Origin: a virus
Strand: one strand, 5' to 3'
DNA: 64,000 nt
IMG/VR virus record: IMGVR_UViG_3300025009_000896
Location: 19,189-83,188 of that record
Below the pieces are notes generated by a model. It did no database searches. It saw only the letters and a list, made by a program, of their open reading frames with translations, and was not told where the DNA came from. How positions within the stretch are numbered: position 1 is the first letter of the stretch; every line of letters begins with the position of its first letter. A program made the translations under genes and the position numbers. This document shows positions 55,524 to 64,000 of the stretch, piece by piece.

Positions 55524-58500
55524 ATGGACGACAAATTAAAGACATTATATAACAACCTTAGTGGCTCCTATGACCTTCCTGATTACGAGACATTCGCTCT
55601 TGATATGCAGGATAGTGTTAAGTCAAAGAAACTCTATGACAATCTTGTAGACTCTTATGATCTACCCGACTATGATACGTTCGTGGGGGACATGGGGCTT
55701 AAAAAAAAAGACCAAACTTTTTTGCCTACTCCGGGAAACTTGCAAAAAGATTTTCAGGAGCGGCCAGAAGATTTTTCAGTAGTTCCTTCACCATCACCAT
55801 CCGATAAACGAGATACGTCCGTTGGTGGTGACCTCTTAAGAACTCTAAAATCCACTTCACTTAAAGCATTAGGTGGCATAGCCGGACTTCCTGAGTTAGC
55901 CGATAGAACTATTGATAGGATATTCATGTATCCCATTGCTAAGGCAATGTCTCCTGATGCAACTGATGAGCAGATACAGATAGGTCTTGACACTATGAGC
56001 GAAGGTACGTTTATGGGTTCACAGTTAGAGGCAGTGTCCAATGTAGGAGAAGGTATACAAACCAAGCTAAATAAGGTCGCACAGCGTACCGATGCCCGCA
56101 TGAAGCAAATTGAGGGAGGTATCATTGAGAATTTTAAGAGTGGTAACGTTGGTGAGGGCTTTGAGCAGTTGGCAAGAGGAGTGGTTGGTACTATTCCTTA
56201 TCTTGCAGAGGTAGCAGCTACCGCAGGGGCGGGTACTCCCGCAGTTCTGTCTACCATTGGGGCGACCGCTGCATCACAGCAGTACGGAGACATCAAGGGC
56301 AGAGAAGACCTTAGTGAGGGGAAAAAGATACTGAACAGTTGGATGTATGGAGGGTTTGAGGCCACAGGGGAACTCGTTACCGCAGGTATATTAAATAGAA
56401 CGTTCAGGGCTGTACGTGGGGCAGGTAAAGACGTACCCAAAGAGGTTATTGATAATATGGCTAAGTCCATAGCTAAGAAGTTCGGTTTAGTTGCTAAGGA
56501 GGGAACAGAAGAGGCGGGATCAGAGATGGCTACCCAAATAGGACAGAACCTTACGGCTATGGCTACGGGCGAAGACCCTAACAGAAGGCTCTTTGATGGA
56601 GTATGGGATGCAGGCCTGATTGGATTTATCCCCGGTGCTGGCTTTGGTTCTATACAGGCTGCCGTAGGTGGCCGTGCCGTTGCTACACAGAAAGAGGTAG
56701 ATAAGGTTAATGAGAGCCACGAGAAACAGGCTACTATAATAGAACAGATAGAAACATCTGAGACTCCCGCAGCAAAAGAAGCCTTAGAGGGCGAACTCGC
56801 AAGACTCAAAGACGAAGAGTATGCCGTCATAGATAAAAATATTGAGATAGCACAGGGACTTACCGATGAGGCTAAAATAGAAGCCGGTAAGTTACAAGCG
56901 GCAAGGACTGAGTTGCAGTCTAAGTTAGAGAGTGGGGAGATTGCTGAAGAAGAAATACCCACCATCGAGGAGTCTGTTAAGAGTATTGATAAGCAGATTG
57001 AGGAGATAAGAACTGCCCCCGAAAGTCAGGTAGTTGTAGAACCGGAGGCCGAGGTAGTCCCCGAACCTGTTGCTGAAGCTAAGGCTGAAGAAGAAGCTAA
57101 GGCTGAACCCTTAAAAACTAAAGAAGAGATTACCGCCATTAGTGACAGAATGGGCGAGATAGAAAAGATTGCGGGAGCGGAGGGGTATAGGTTTGAGATA
57201 GAGCAGGATGCCGACCCCGACATGACTACCGTAAATGTCTTTACGGGAACTAATCAGCAGATAGGCGTAGATGAGTTACACGAGGGCATAAAAGAACTGC
57301 ACGATGAATACACTGAACTCGTCCACGAATGGGGAATATCGGCAGAGTTAGAAGAGCCAACTGTTGCAGAAACAGCACAAATTGAGGCTAAGGCCGAGGA
57401 AGCCCCTATGGTGGAAGAAACGGCACAACCCGAAACCACAGAACCTAAACCTAAAGTATCTATTGGTGAAAAGACTCCTGCCACTAAGGCTGAACGTAAA
57501 GTATTAGGCATAAAATCAGAGACAGCCTTTACTACCCCTATTATGCAGGGTGAAACAGAGATAGGCAAAGTTACAGTAGAGGATACCGATGAGGGGTGGA
57601 GGATAAAGTGGATAGACACTGACGGAGCTCGCATAAAAGACCCTACTACAAGGGGTACGGGTAGAGAGGCCATGAGGCTAATTAATGCCGAAGCACAGAA
57701 GGTGGGCAAGGTTGTAATATCCGATGTAGTGGGTAAAACGTCCGATCAGGCTACGAAGGCATGGGATAAACTTGTTGAATCGGGCGATGCAGAAAAGGTT
57801 GGCGAGGGGTATAGGTTTATACCACAAACTACTGAATCTATAGAACCTAAAGTAATATCTCAGAATCTTGGTATAAACTACATAGGAGAGACCGAGGGCT
57901 TAGAAAACTACTCTACTGAGGTAAACGGTGAGACCTATAACTTCACCACTAAGACGGGGGCTACTGAAGGCGAAGTGGCTAAACTCAGGGATGAGATAGT
58001 TAGAAATGCCACAGAGAGACCGAGTAACATAGAGGAAACTATACGAAAGATAGAAGATGCGGCTAAGGCCGAATCCACAGAACCTAAACTACCTGAACCT
58101 CCTATTGAGGAAGCTAAGGTAGAAGAGAAAGAGCCTACACGTAAATATGAGATAGGTAGAAAAGTAGTTGAGGATAGCACTCTCCCTGATGAGGTTAAGT
58201 CAGACCTATTAGAGAGAGGAATAGAATATGTCCCAAGGGGAAGAAAATACACCGATGCAGAAGCTAATGAACTTGTGTCTCTTTACGAAGGAGTAGAAGG
58301 AGGGTTGGATAAGTTAGCTTCAGTGGTTTACAACCTATCCAACGATATCTTGCCGGATACGAGAACTGTTCTTAATGTTTACATAGCTGACAGGTACTCT
58401 AAGCAGTTGAATGACGCCACAACCACAGAAGATAGACTAAAAATAAGGACTAAATTGGCCGATGCTTTTGTTTTTGGTCAGGAGCAGGCTAAGATAGCAG

Positions 58501-61500
58501 GTCAATGGGTAGAGAGCCAAAAAAAGTGGAAGGATATATTAGCAAGAGACCCCGAAGCTGTTATTGTTATTAAGCGTAGGGCACAGTCTAAGGACAACGA
58601 CATTGCATTAGAACCACTTAAAGAAGATGTAAAGACTGCCAAACAGATGCTCGATGAGCTCCTTAACACGGATGAGTTCAAACAAATCATTGAGCAGAAG
58701 GTAGGCGAAGAAATAAACAAGATAGGCACTAAGAAGTTCGGGGCTACGGACAAGAAGAAGATAGATGACTTCTTTGACTCCTTACTTATCAAGACCGACA
58801 AAGCCTTTGATGCTACCGTTGGTATCCCTATTGCCGTTTACAACGGGGCCATGCTGACCATAAAGAAAGCTGTTTTAACGGGGGTGGACTTGGTTAACGC
58901 CATAGCGCAGGCCGTTGATTACATAGATAAGTGGTATAAGGAAAACTATGCCAAGGGCACTATCCCTTCTCCTGATTGGAATAAGGATGACTACTCTGCC
59001 CAAATGAGGGAGGTGCTAAAACCCTTAACCAAGAAGGTAAAGAAAATTAAGTTTAAGATACCCAAGAGTGCAGAGCAATCCATAGTAGATAAGATATATG
59101 CTAAGATGGAGGTTGCATCCAAGCCTCAACTACGGAGACTTATTCAGGGTTACGTTGCTGAATTGGAAGAGAGTGGCGTTGTTACAGAACAGAAGTTTAA
59201 GGACATCTTTGCAAGGGCTATTGGGTTAGATGTTCTCTCGGTAGAGGATGAACAGGTTATAAGGTTAGCCGGACAAAGCATTAATCATGCCCGCAAGAAG
59301 GCCGACAGGCTTATGGAGAAGTTCAGCGAATATCTCCAAGAGGCACAGTCCGAAAAGCCCGACAAGGCTAAGTTAGCCCAAATAGAAAAGGACATTGAAA
59401 TAGCCAAGGCCGAAGCCAAGAAGTCAAGGTTAAGTGCTCAGAGGGCAGCTAAGAAGTTAGATGATATATTAGCAGAAGAATCTACTCTTGGACAGACTGT
59501 TATGAAACTTGTCCAAGCCGGTTTGCTTACCCCGATATCATTGGTGTCTAACATCGTTGGTAACATATCATTCCTTCCGTTCAGGGGGCAGGCCGCAATG
59601 GCTGCCTCAGCTTTAGATGCCTTAGTTTACGGTCTATCCAAAGCCTATACACCTATTATTAAGAGAATAGATGTTACCAAGAACCCAAGGCTCGCAAGAA
59701 TACTCAAAGGGCTACCCGAGCCTAAGAGGGTTTATAACAACTTTGCTTATGCAAGAGGTTATGGTAGGGGTTTTGTTCGTGGTGGCATTGAAGGATTAAG
59801 AGGTTTGGTCGAAGGACAGTCGCCAGAGGACTTACAGAAAAGGGAGATATCCAAAGGACTTGAACCTATAAAAGCATTACTAAGATTCAGGGATACGCTT
59901 AAAGGCAAAGAACAACTTAAGTTTGATAGGTTCTTCTCTGATATGTTAGAGATGTTGCCCGCAGGGTACATGGGTGAGGCAATGTTCCGTGCCCTTAACT
60001 TGGGTGACAAGCCGTTCCGTAGGGCAGCAGAGAACGCAAGGCTATATGAGATAGCATCCCTTAAGGGTCTGTCGGGGAAGCAAAGAGAGCAGTTCTTAAT
60101 GAATCCCGATGCCGAGTCTATGTCTGAAGCAAAAAAGGCGGGGGACATTGCCGTATATCAAGAGGATAGCATAATATCTAATTGGATTAGGAACTTAGAT
60201 ACCTATCTTAAGCGTCAGGGGGCAGACGACAAGGGTAAGGAAATATCTATAATAGTTAAGGCTATGGTTTATCTGCTCAGAACCACGTCGGCACCTTACA
60301 TTAAAACACCTATAAACCTTGCTAACGAAGCTATTGAATATGCTACTCCACTATACTCATTAGGACGTGGCATTGAGAGGGTAACAAAGGGTGACAGGCG
60401 AGGGGCTCTTGACTACTTCGGCAAAACAATAGTGGGATTAGAAATACTTGCTATTGGGTCGTGGCTAATCAGGGAAGCATTACTTACATCTCCCCCCGAT
60501 GATGACGAAAAGGTGCGTCAGGCACAGTTCGAGGGTCGTGGTGCTTACAGATTAAACATCTCTGCATTATGGCGTAGGCTTGGCGGGGGAACGAGTGAGT
60601 GGAAAGACGGAGACCGAAATTGGAGCATACAGAGGTTTGGGGTATTGTCTATGATACTCATGGGTATAGCCAAGGCATATAAAGACACCCCCGTAAAGGA
60701 AATGGATGAACTTGGCATGATACAGAGGAACATAGCGATGATGCCATCTATTATGGCAGGTTCTCTTGACCAAGCCTTCCTGTCGGGGACATCTACTGCA
60801 CTGCAAGCCATCTTAGAGGGTGGCCCGTCAATGGATACATGGTTGGTGAGTTCATCAAGGGCGTTATCGGCAGTTGTTTATCCTAACGTACTTGGTCAGG
60901 TTAGCCAAACATTCTTTGACGACAACTATATTAAGGAGGTTAAAAATATGTATGACGAGGAGAAGGCTCTTGGTCAGCAGATTAAAAATACCTTTAAGGA
61001 TAGAATGTTCATGGGCAAAGACCTACCTAACAAGATCAGCGTGTGGGGCGAACCCGTATTGAGGGTTCCCGAAGGTCGTAACTGGCCGTATATGCTGTTC
61101 GATACCCGCAAGGAGGTTAAGTATCAGAAGTCATCCTTTGGCGTGAAGATGTGGGAGTTCTATGATAGGTATAGGTTTATAGACGAAGACAGGGCTAAGG
61201 TAATATTACCTTCACCTCCGAGTGCAAAGACTGACGTGGGATGGGATAGCAGAAACATGACCTCGCAGGAGGTAGAACAACTGCTTATGAATGTAGGCCG
61301 TAGGCGTAAGTCTTATGTAGAATACTTTATGAACTCAGCCGAGTGGGAGGCAATGTCAGAGGAGGAGAGAATAGATGAACTTCAAATCATCTATCGTGAG
61401 GCCGCATCTCAGGTTAAGGCTCAGATGTTTATGCTTGACATTTTACAGAAGGGCTATCCCGATGCGTGGAAGGTTATCTATGACAATGGACTAATACCCG

Positions 61501-61742
61501 TACCAACTAAGACCGTTAAGATAAAGGCCGGAGAACGGATTATTACACTTGAAGGTGAAGATGCTGCTGAATACTACGATATGGTTCAGAGATACTTTGG
61601 TGAAATGGCTGATGGTAACATAACGTGGGCTAAGGGAGCCAAGTTGTCAGAGGACGAACTGATGTCTCTCACTGAATCACTAAATAGTATGTGGTTAGGT
61701 GCGAAACAGATGGCTAACGGTGACTATTTGGCTAAGGACTAA
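55524..61742 (+). CDS. Giant internal virion (cargo/ejection) protein, 2,072 residues
   Basis: The N-terminus carries two copies of a 20-residue unit: LYNNLSGSYDLPDYETFALD (8-27) and LYDNLVDSYDLPDYDTFVGD (about 37-56). There follows a hydrophobic region (GVVGTIPYLAEVAATAGAGTPAVLSTIG) and a Glu/Ala-rich repetitive linker (about 400-620). The centre and C-terminus hold long helical regions with probable membrane segments (QAGLLTPISLVSNIVGNISFLPF). This is the form of ejected internal proteins of podoviruses. No catalytic motif is certain. Several dispersed-motif copies lie in the EPK-rich linker. Confidence 0.65.
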   Translation: MDDKLKTLYNNLSGSYDLPDYETFALDMQDSVKSKKLYDNLVDSYDLPDYDTFVGDMGLKKKDQTFLPTPGNLQKDFQERPEDFSVVPSPSPSDKRDTSVGGDLLRTLKSTSLKALGGIAGLPELADRTIDRIFMYPIAKAMSPDATDEQIQIGLDTMSEGTFMGSQLEAVSNVGEGIQTKLNKVAQRTDARMKQIEGGIIENFKSGNVGEGFEQLARGVVGTIPYLAEVAATAGAGTPAVLSTIGATAASQQYGDIKGREDLSEGKKILNSWMYGGFEATGELVTAGILNRTFRAVRGAGKDVPKEVIDNMAKSIAKKFGLVAKEGTEEAGSEMATQIGQNLTAMATGEDPNRRLFDGVWDAGLIGFIPGAGFGSIQAAVGGRAVATQKEVDKVNESHEKQATIIEQIETSETPAAKEALEGELARLKDEEYAVIDKNIEIAQGLTDEAKIEAGKLQAARTELQSKLESGEIAEEEIPTIEESVKSIDKQIEEIRTAPESQVVVEPEAEVVPEPVAEAKAEEEAKAEPLKTKEEITAISDRMGEIEKIAGAEGYRFEIEQDADPDMTTVNVFTGTNQQIGVDELHEGIKELHDEYTELVHEWGISAELEEPTVAETAQIEAKAEEAPMVEETAQPETTEPKPKVSIGEKTPATKAERKVLGIKSETAFTTPIMQGETEIGKVTVEDTDEGWRIKWIDTDGARIKDPTTRGTGREAMRLINAEAQKVGKVVISDVVGKTSDQATKAWDKLVESGDAEKVGEGYRFIPQTTESIEPKVISQNLGINYIGETEGLENYSTEVNGETYNFTTKTGATEGEVAKLRDEIVRNATERPSNIEETIRKIEDAAKAESTEPKLPEPPIEEAKVEEKEPTRKYEIGRKVVEDSTLPDEVKSDLLERGIEYVPRGRKYTDAEANELVSLYEGVEGGLDKLASVVYNLSNDILPDTRTVLNVYIADRYSKQLNDATTTEDRLKIRTKLADAFVFGQEQAKIAGQWVESQKKWKDILARDPEAVIVIKRRAQSKDNDIALEPLKEDVKTAKQMLDELLNTDEFKQIIEQKVGEEINKIGTKKFGATDKKKIDDFFDSLLIKTDKAFDATVGIPIAVYNGAMLTIKKAVLTGVDLVNAIAQAVDYIDKWYKENYAKGTIPSPDWNKDDYSAQMREVLKPLTKKVKKIKFKIPKSAEQSIVDKIYAKMEVASKPQLRRLIQGYVAELEESGVVTEQKFKDIFARAIGLDVLSVEDEQVIRLAGQSINHARKKADRLMEKFSEYLQEAQSEKPDKAKLAQIEKDIEIAKAEAKKSRLSAQRAAKKLDDILAEESTLGQTVMKLVQAGLLTPISLVSNIVGNISFLPFRGQAAMAASALDALVYGLSKAYTPIIKRIDVTKNPRLARILKGLPEPKRVYNNFAYARGYGRGFVRGGIEGLRGLVEGQSPEDLQKREISKGLEPIKALLRFRDTLKGKEQLKFDRFFSDMLEMLPAGYMGEAMFRALNLGDKPFRRAAENARLYEIASLKGLSGKQREQFLMNPDAESMSEAKKAGDIAVYQEDSIISNWIRNLDTYLKRQGADDKGKEISIIVKAMVYLLRTTSAPYIKTPINLANEAIEYATPLYSLGRGIERVTKGDRRGALDYFGKTIVGLEILAIGSWLIREALLTSPPDDDEKVRQAQFEGRGAYRLNISALWRRLGGGTSEWKDGDRNWSIQRFGVLSMILMGIAKAYKDTPVKEMDELGMIQRNIAMMPSIMAGSLDQAFLSGTSTALQAILEGGPSMDTWLVSSSRALSAVVYPNVLGQVSQTFFDDNYIKEVKNMYDEEKALGQQIKNTFKDRMFMGKDLPNKISVWGEPVLRVPEGRNWPYMLFDTRKEVKYQKSSFGVKMWEFYDRYRFIDEDRAKVILPSPPSAKTDVGWDSRNMTSQEVEQLLMNVGRRRKSYVEYFMNSAEWEAMSEEERIDELQIIYREAASQVKAQMFMLDILQKGYPDAWKVIYDNGLIPVPTKTVKIKAGERIITLEGEDAAEYYDMVQRYFGEMADGNITWAKGAKLSEDELMSLTESLNSMWLGAKQMANGDYLAKD

Positions 61743-61770
61743 TCCAAATAACATAAAATTATAGATTGAT

Positions 61771-61778
61771 TATCTTTG
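61771..61778 (+). promoter_or_regulatory. Promoter of the 61.8-63.1 kb unit
   Basis: TATCTTTG lies 17 bases before the ATG at 61795. Confidence 0.55.
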
Positions 61779-61794
61779 TAAAAACATATTAAAA

Positions 61795-62205
61795 ATGAGT
61801 GAATACAGATCAAGCGGAAGAGTAGCATCATTAATATTGGATGATGTCTATGAAAGAGATATAACGATATTAGACTTCTGTCCGCTTACGGACTCAGTTT
61901 TCAACGACGGCACGGCCAAGAACACTGCCCTCAGGGATCAGATGATGAGGAATGGCTTTTACGTCAAGCCCAACACCGATGGCGACCTCTACGTTATTAC
62001 CGTAAAAGCCTACGAGGATAACAAATTTTCGTTTACGGGACTACAAGCGGTGAACCTTAACGGCAAGGCCGGAGTATGGGAGCCTGTATTGGTTGTTAAG
62101 GTGTTCTCACAGATGGCATCTACCACTACCACTGACAGCGAGGGCGAAGTATGGTTCTCTAACTCTGCATCTGACTTCATAAACATAGGACTCTCAAGAT
62201 CATAG
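61795..62205 (+). CDS. Small virion-region protein
   Basis: This 136-residue protein (MSEYRSSGRVASLILDDVYERDITILDFCPLTDSVF) is beta-rich (DLYVITVKAYEDNKFSFTGLQAVNL; WEPVLVVKVFSQM), consistent with a small decoration protein. Its last codons overlap the start region of the glycosyltransferase downstream. Confidence 0.55.
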   Translation: MSEYRSSGRVASLILDDVYERDITILDFCPLTDSVFNDGTAKNTALRDQMMRNGFYVKPNTDGDLYVITVKAYEDNKFSFTGLQAVNLNGKAGVWEPVLVVKVFSQMASTTTTDSEGEVWFSNSASDFINIGLSRS

Positions 62206-63134
62206 TCTCAATTATTATAACCTATCACGGAGAGGGGCTACCCTTTCTTATGACGTGCCTCAACCAAATACGAGGCACTTCTGTTGTTGATGAGATTATA
62301 GTAGTAGACGACCGTTCAGAGATACCCCTACCTGAAATAGAGGGGGTAAGAGTAATAAGGAATATAACTAACGTAGGTGTAGGGGCATCATTTGATGTAG
62401 GAGTAGAAGCAGCAAGAGGAGATAACATTATCCTTACAGCCTGCGACATGAGGTTTGCGGATAATAATTGGTTAAGTTTGTTGGTTTCGGATATAGAGGC
62501 TAATCCAAAGAGCCTAATCTGTACTTCTTGTGTGGTATTAGGTGAGGCAGATCAACAGATAAGACCCGATAGAAAGAAAAGCTACGGAGCAACTATACTG
62601 TTCTACCACGACCGCAAAACCAACCCTAAAAAGCACCGCAAATTCAGGGGCATAATAGAGGCACAATGGTATCCCAAGCAGAAAGAAACTATTTACCAAA
62701 TACCCTGTATTTTAGGTGCGTGTTATGGCGTTAAGAAGTCATGGTATCAGCACATTGACGGCTTTTGGGGACACCGGAAGTGGGGTACGTTAGAGCCTTA
62801 CATTAGTTTAAAAAGTTGGATGTTTGGCGGTAGCTGTCTGATAGACCCACGTATTGAGACAGGGCACATCTTCAAACGTGCAGGAGCTCACGGAGTTGTG
62901 CAAGACGACCTGTATGTCAATAAGATGATAGTGTCTAAGCTGCTGTTCCCTGATAGCGATAAGATGATAAGGTTTTTGGGCAACAACGCTTCAGTTCAGA
63001 GGGCTACGACGATAGTCAAATCCATAGAACATAACCTATTGTTAAAGAGAGAAGGGTATAGGGAGAAGACTGTTTATCCTATTGAGTCTTTTGTTGAGAG
63101 GTGGGGCATTGACTTCAACGACAGAAATCCATAA
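62202..63134 (+). CDS. GT-A glycosyltransferase resembling polypeptide GalNAc-transferases, late-gene copy
   Basis: The first ATG is 62250, but the conserved first strand of the fold (IVSIIITYHGEGLPFL) is encoded just upstream with no ATG, GTG or TTG. The frame is open from 62175, so an ATA or ATC start near 62199-62202 or translational coupling is likely. Motifs: DEIIVVDDRSE, NIILTACDMRF (metal site), WGTLEPYISLKSWMFGGSCLIDPRIETGHIF (acceptor/WGxE-like motif). It is a paralogue of the enzyme at 7.9-8.9 kb but lies among virion genes, which suggests it may glycosylate virion proteins. Confidence 0.75.
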   Translation: MVSIIITYHGEGLPFLMTCLNQIRGTSVVDEIIVVDDRSEIPLPEIEGVRVIRNITNVGVGASFDVGVEAARGDNIILTACDMRFADNNWLSLLVSDIEANPKSLICTSCVVLGEADQQIRPDRKKSYGATILFYHDRKTNPKKHRKFRGIIEAQWYPKQKETIYQIPCILGACYGVKKSWYQHIDGFWGHRKWGTLEPYISLKSWMFGGSCLIDPRIETGHIFKRAGAHGVVQDDLYVNKMIVSKLLFPDSDKMIRFLGNNASVQRATTIVKSIEHNLLLKREGYREKTVYPIESFVERWGIDFNDRNP

Positions 63135-63148
63135 TTTTCTGTTTTGAG

Positions 63149-63156
63149 TATCTTTG
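63149..63156 (+). promoter_or_regulatory. Promoter of the terminal fibre genes
   Basis: TATCTTTG lies 20 bases before the ATG at 63176. Confidence 0.55.
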
Positions 63157-63175
63157 TGAGCATAAAGCAAAGGTA

Positions 63176-63652
63176 ATGCAGTTAACATTAACAAGCCGTC
63201 ATACAAAAATTGTAGAGTTTACACGGGTTGGTATTAACCCCAAGGTGTTTGGGTTATCAAGCACTCATCCTGTTATATTACCATCGTTTGCGAGTGCAAG
63301 AATAGACAATGCCACACCTAACATTATCACGTTAACATATAATGCTCCGCTTGATGAATTATATGACCCTGATACGTCATACTATAGCGTTACGGCTAAC
63401 TATGTTATGGAAACTAACGTCGTTGGGTCAACCGTTGTATTAACGTGTCTGCTTAGCTATGCCTATGGGCAGGTTGTGGCCGTTAGTTATTACCCGCTGC
63501 CCGATGCCCAACGGCTATTGGGCGCTAACGGACTTTATGCGGCTGGTTTTATAGATAAACACGTTGCCAACAATATATTACCCACAACAGTTACCGTAGA
63601 CAGCACAATTATTACCGTAGATAGCGGGACAATAACATCTGATAGAATATGA
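63176..63652 (+). CDS. Small virion protein with SwmB-like beta domain
   Basis: The 158-residue protein contains NIITLTYNAPLDELYDPDTSYYSVTAN, which resembles the repeat domains (SwmB-like) seen in phage and surface proteins. It ends in a Thr/Val-rich tail (TTVTVDSTIITVDSGTITSD). It is coupled by ATGA to the partial fibre gene. Confidence 0.55.
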   Translation: MQLTLTSRHTKIVEFTRVGINPKVFGLSSTHPVILPSFASARIDNATPNIITLTYNAPLDELYDPDTSYYSVTANYVMETNVVGSTVVLTCLLSYAYGQVVAVSYYPLPDAQRLLGANGLYAAGFIDKHVANNILPTTVTVDSTIITVDSGTITSDRI

Positions 63653-64000
63653 AAAAGCTACTGACATTATTAATATTACTACTGGTTGGAGTTACCTCTT
63701 ATGGGCAGCTTGATTCCGTAAACATAGGGACAGCCGCTAATGCGGGTAATGGTGATCCGCTAAGAACAGCAATGATAAAGCTAAATGCAGGGATAAATCA
63801 ACAGAATTATCTTAACCTACACCTGCTATTGCCCGCCGAGGTCGCAATACTTGACGGAGCATTGGTCTCAACCACAGAACTTAACCGATTAGTTGGTGTA
63901 ACATCTGGAATACAGACACAGATAAACCTTAAGGCTAATATAACATCTCCTACATTCCTTACATCTGTAATTCTTCCCGCCACTACTTACTTCCCTGCAT
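63649..64000 (+). CDS. Tail fibre-like protein with signal peptide, truncated by window edge
   Basis: A frame opens at the ATG at 63649 and is open to the window end (117 codons). The N-terminus MKKLLTLLILLLVGVTSYGQ is a Bacteroidota signal peptide. It is followed by VNIGTAANAGNGDPLRTAMIKLNAGI, the typical start of Bacteroidota phage tail-fibre proteins (IGTxANDGTGDPLRTAFxKIN). A secretion signal on a structural fibre is unusual. The C-terminus lies outside the window. Confidence 0.7.
   Translation, partial: MKKLLTLLILLLVGVTSYGQLDSVNIGTAANAGNGDPLRTAMIKLNAGINQQNYLNLHLLLPAEVAILDGALVSTTELNRLVGVTSGIQTQINLKANITSPTFLTSVILPATTYFPA

Larger units (their letters stand above)
1261..63886. repeat. Dispersed 17-20 bp dyad motif, about 49 copies
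   Basis: Consensus TTTAaGTTCnnTGGAtTT; the best copy (6577-6596) is TTTAAGTTCTGTGGACTTAA, with arms TTAAGTTC/GGACTTAA around TGT. Forward copies start at 3158, 3554, 4277, 5185, 6291, 6577, 6855, 6911, 7141, 8081, 8385, 11313, 11994, 15992, 17182, 22911, 24976, 27421, 31626, 39024, 47078, 62471. Reverse copies start at 1261, 8315, 15209, 16097, 16942, 18037, 19783, 23228, 24659, 26020, 27606, 30953, 33266, 39157, 41964, 42782, 45172, 46494, 53208, 54960, 55497, 57433, 57835, 58072, 61741, 63018, 63870. They lie within genes in several reading frames and in gaps, often just before start codons. Confidence 0.65.

Noticed and set aside
55524-61742. RNA polymerase or large polyvalent enzyme in the 2,072-residue protein
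   Set aside because: No polymerase or other catalytic motif could be seen; hydrophobic and helical stretches fit an ejected internal protein better.
1-64000. CRISPR array
   Set aside because: No regularly spaced identical repeats with unique spacers were found; the dispersed motif is irregularly spaced and imperfect.
1-64000. Integrase, attachment site or evidence of a prophage state
   Set aside because: No recombinase or att-like direct repeat was recognised. Absence from part of a genome does not prove a lytic lifestyle.

Overview
This window is a 64 kb piece of a tailed double-stranded DNA phage genome whose host is very probably a member of the Bacteroidota. Three things point there. 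Most transcription units begin behind a TAnnTTTG box, often with TTTG or TTG about 19-20 bases upstream (the Bacteroidota -7/-33 promoter). Start codons sit in A-rich leaders without Shine-Dalgarno sequences. Many gene families are typical of Bacteroidota phages. No DNA polymerase, integrase or complete lysis cassette is visible, so the genome extends beyond the window and lifestyle cannot be decided.

Layout. 1-1.7 kb is leftward and holds small genes, an HNH-AP2 endonuclease and a winged-helix regulator. 1.7-2.2 kb is a divergent, AT-rich control region. 2.2-5.5 kb is a rightward run of small early-type genes ending in an XRE-type HTH protein. 5.8-15.4 kb is mostly leftward: small genes, a glycosyltransferase, a two-domain GroES-like protein, an SSB-like protein (DUF3127), a Vsr-like nuclease, a DUF4373 replication protein and a metallophosphoesterase. 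A single-domain GroES gene runs rightward inside it. 15.5-30.3 kb is rightward: a tightly overlapping sugar/glycan gene cluster (five glycosyltransferases, radical SAM enzyme, double methyltransferase, UDP-GlcNAc 2-epimerase), then DnaB helicase, a DNA methyltransferase and homing endonucleases. 30.4-34 kb holds the terminase genes. 34-36.6 kb holds 21 tRNA genes. 36.6-64 kb is the virion module: portal, fibre-like proteins, scaffold, capsid, neck/tail proteins, a 2,072-residue internal protein, a second glycosyltransferase of the 7.9 kb type, and the start of a tail fibre.

The most striking discovery is in the tRNA array. It is divided into three sub-arrays. Each is headed by a promoter, a 16-24 codon leader ORF and an intrinsic terminator. 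In each case the last codons or stop of the leader ORF can pair with the 5' arm of the terminator, giving mutually exclusive hairpins as in amino-acid operon attenuation. The residues of each leader peptide match the tRNAs encoded just downstream. Leader A contains Gln, His, Ile(AUA), Glu and Pro, and is followed by tRNAs for Pro, Ile(AUA), His, Glu and Gln. Leader B consists almost only of Met, Val, Arg, Lys, Asn, Ile, Asp, Thr, Gly and Ala, exactly the isotypes of sub-array B. Leader C is rich in Ser, Tyr and Leu, using both Ser and both Leu codon families, and is followed by two Leu, two Ser and one Tyr tRNA. I infer a self-tuning system that makes phage tRNAs when their charged pools fall.

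Other notable signals are a dispersed, partly palindromic 17-20 bp motif present about 49 times on both strands in genes and gaps; the phage-borne glycan locus; paired single and tandem GroES genes; a fibre reading frame interrupted by one TGA; and candidate small RNAs. All assignments are by eye from sequence and family knowledge; no database search was possible.
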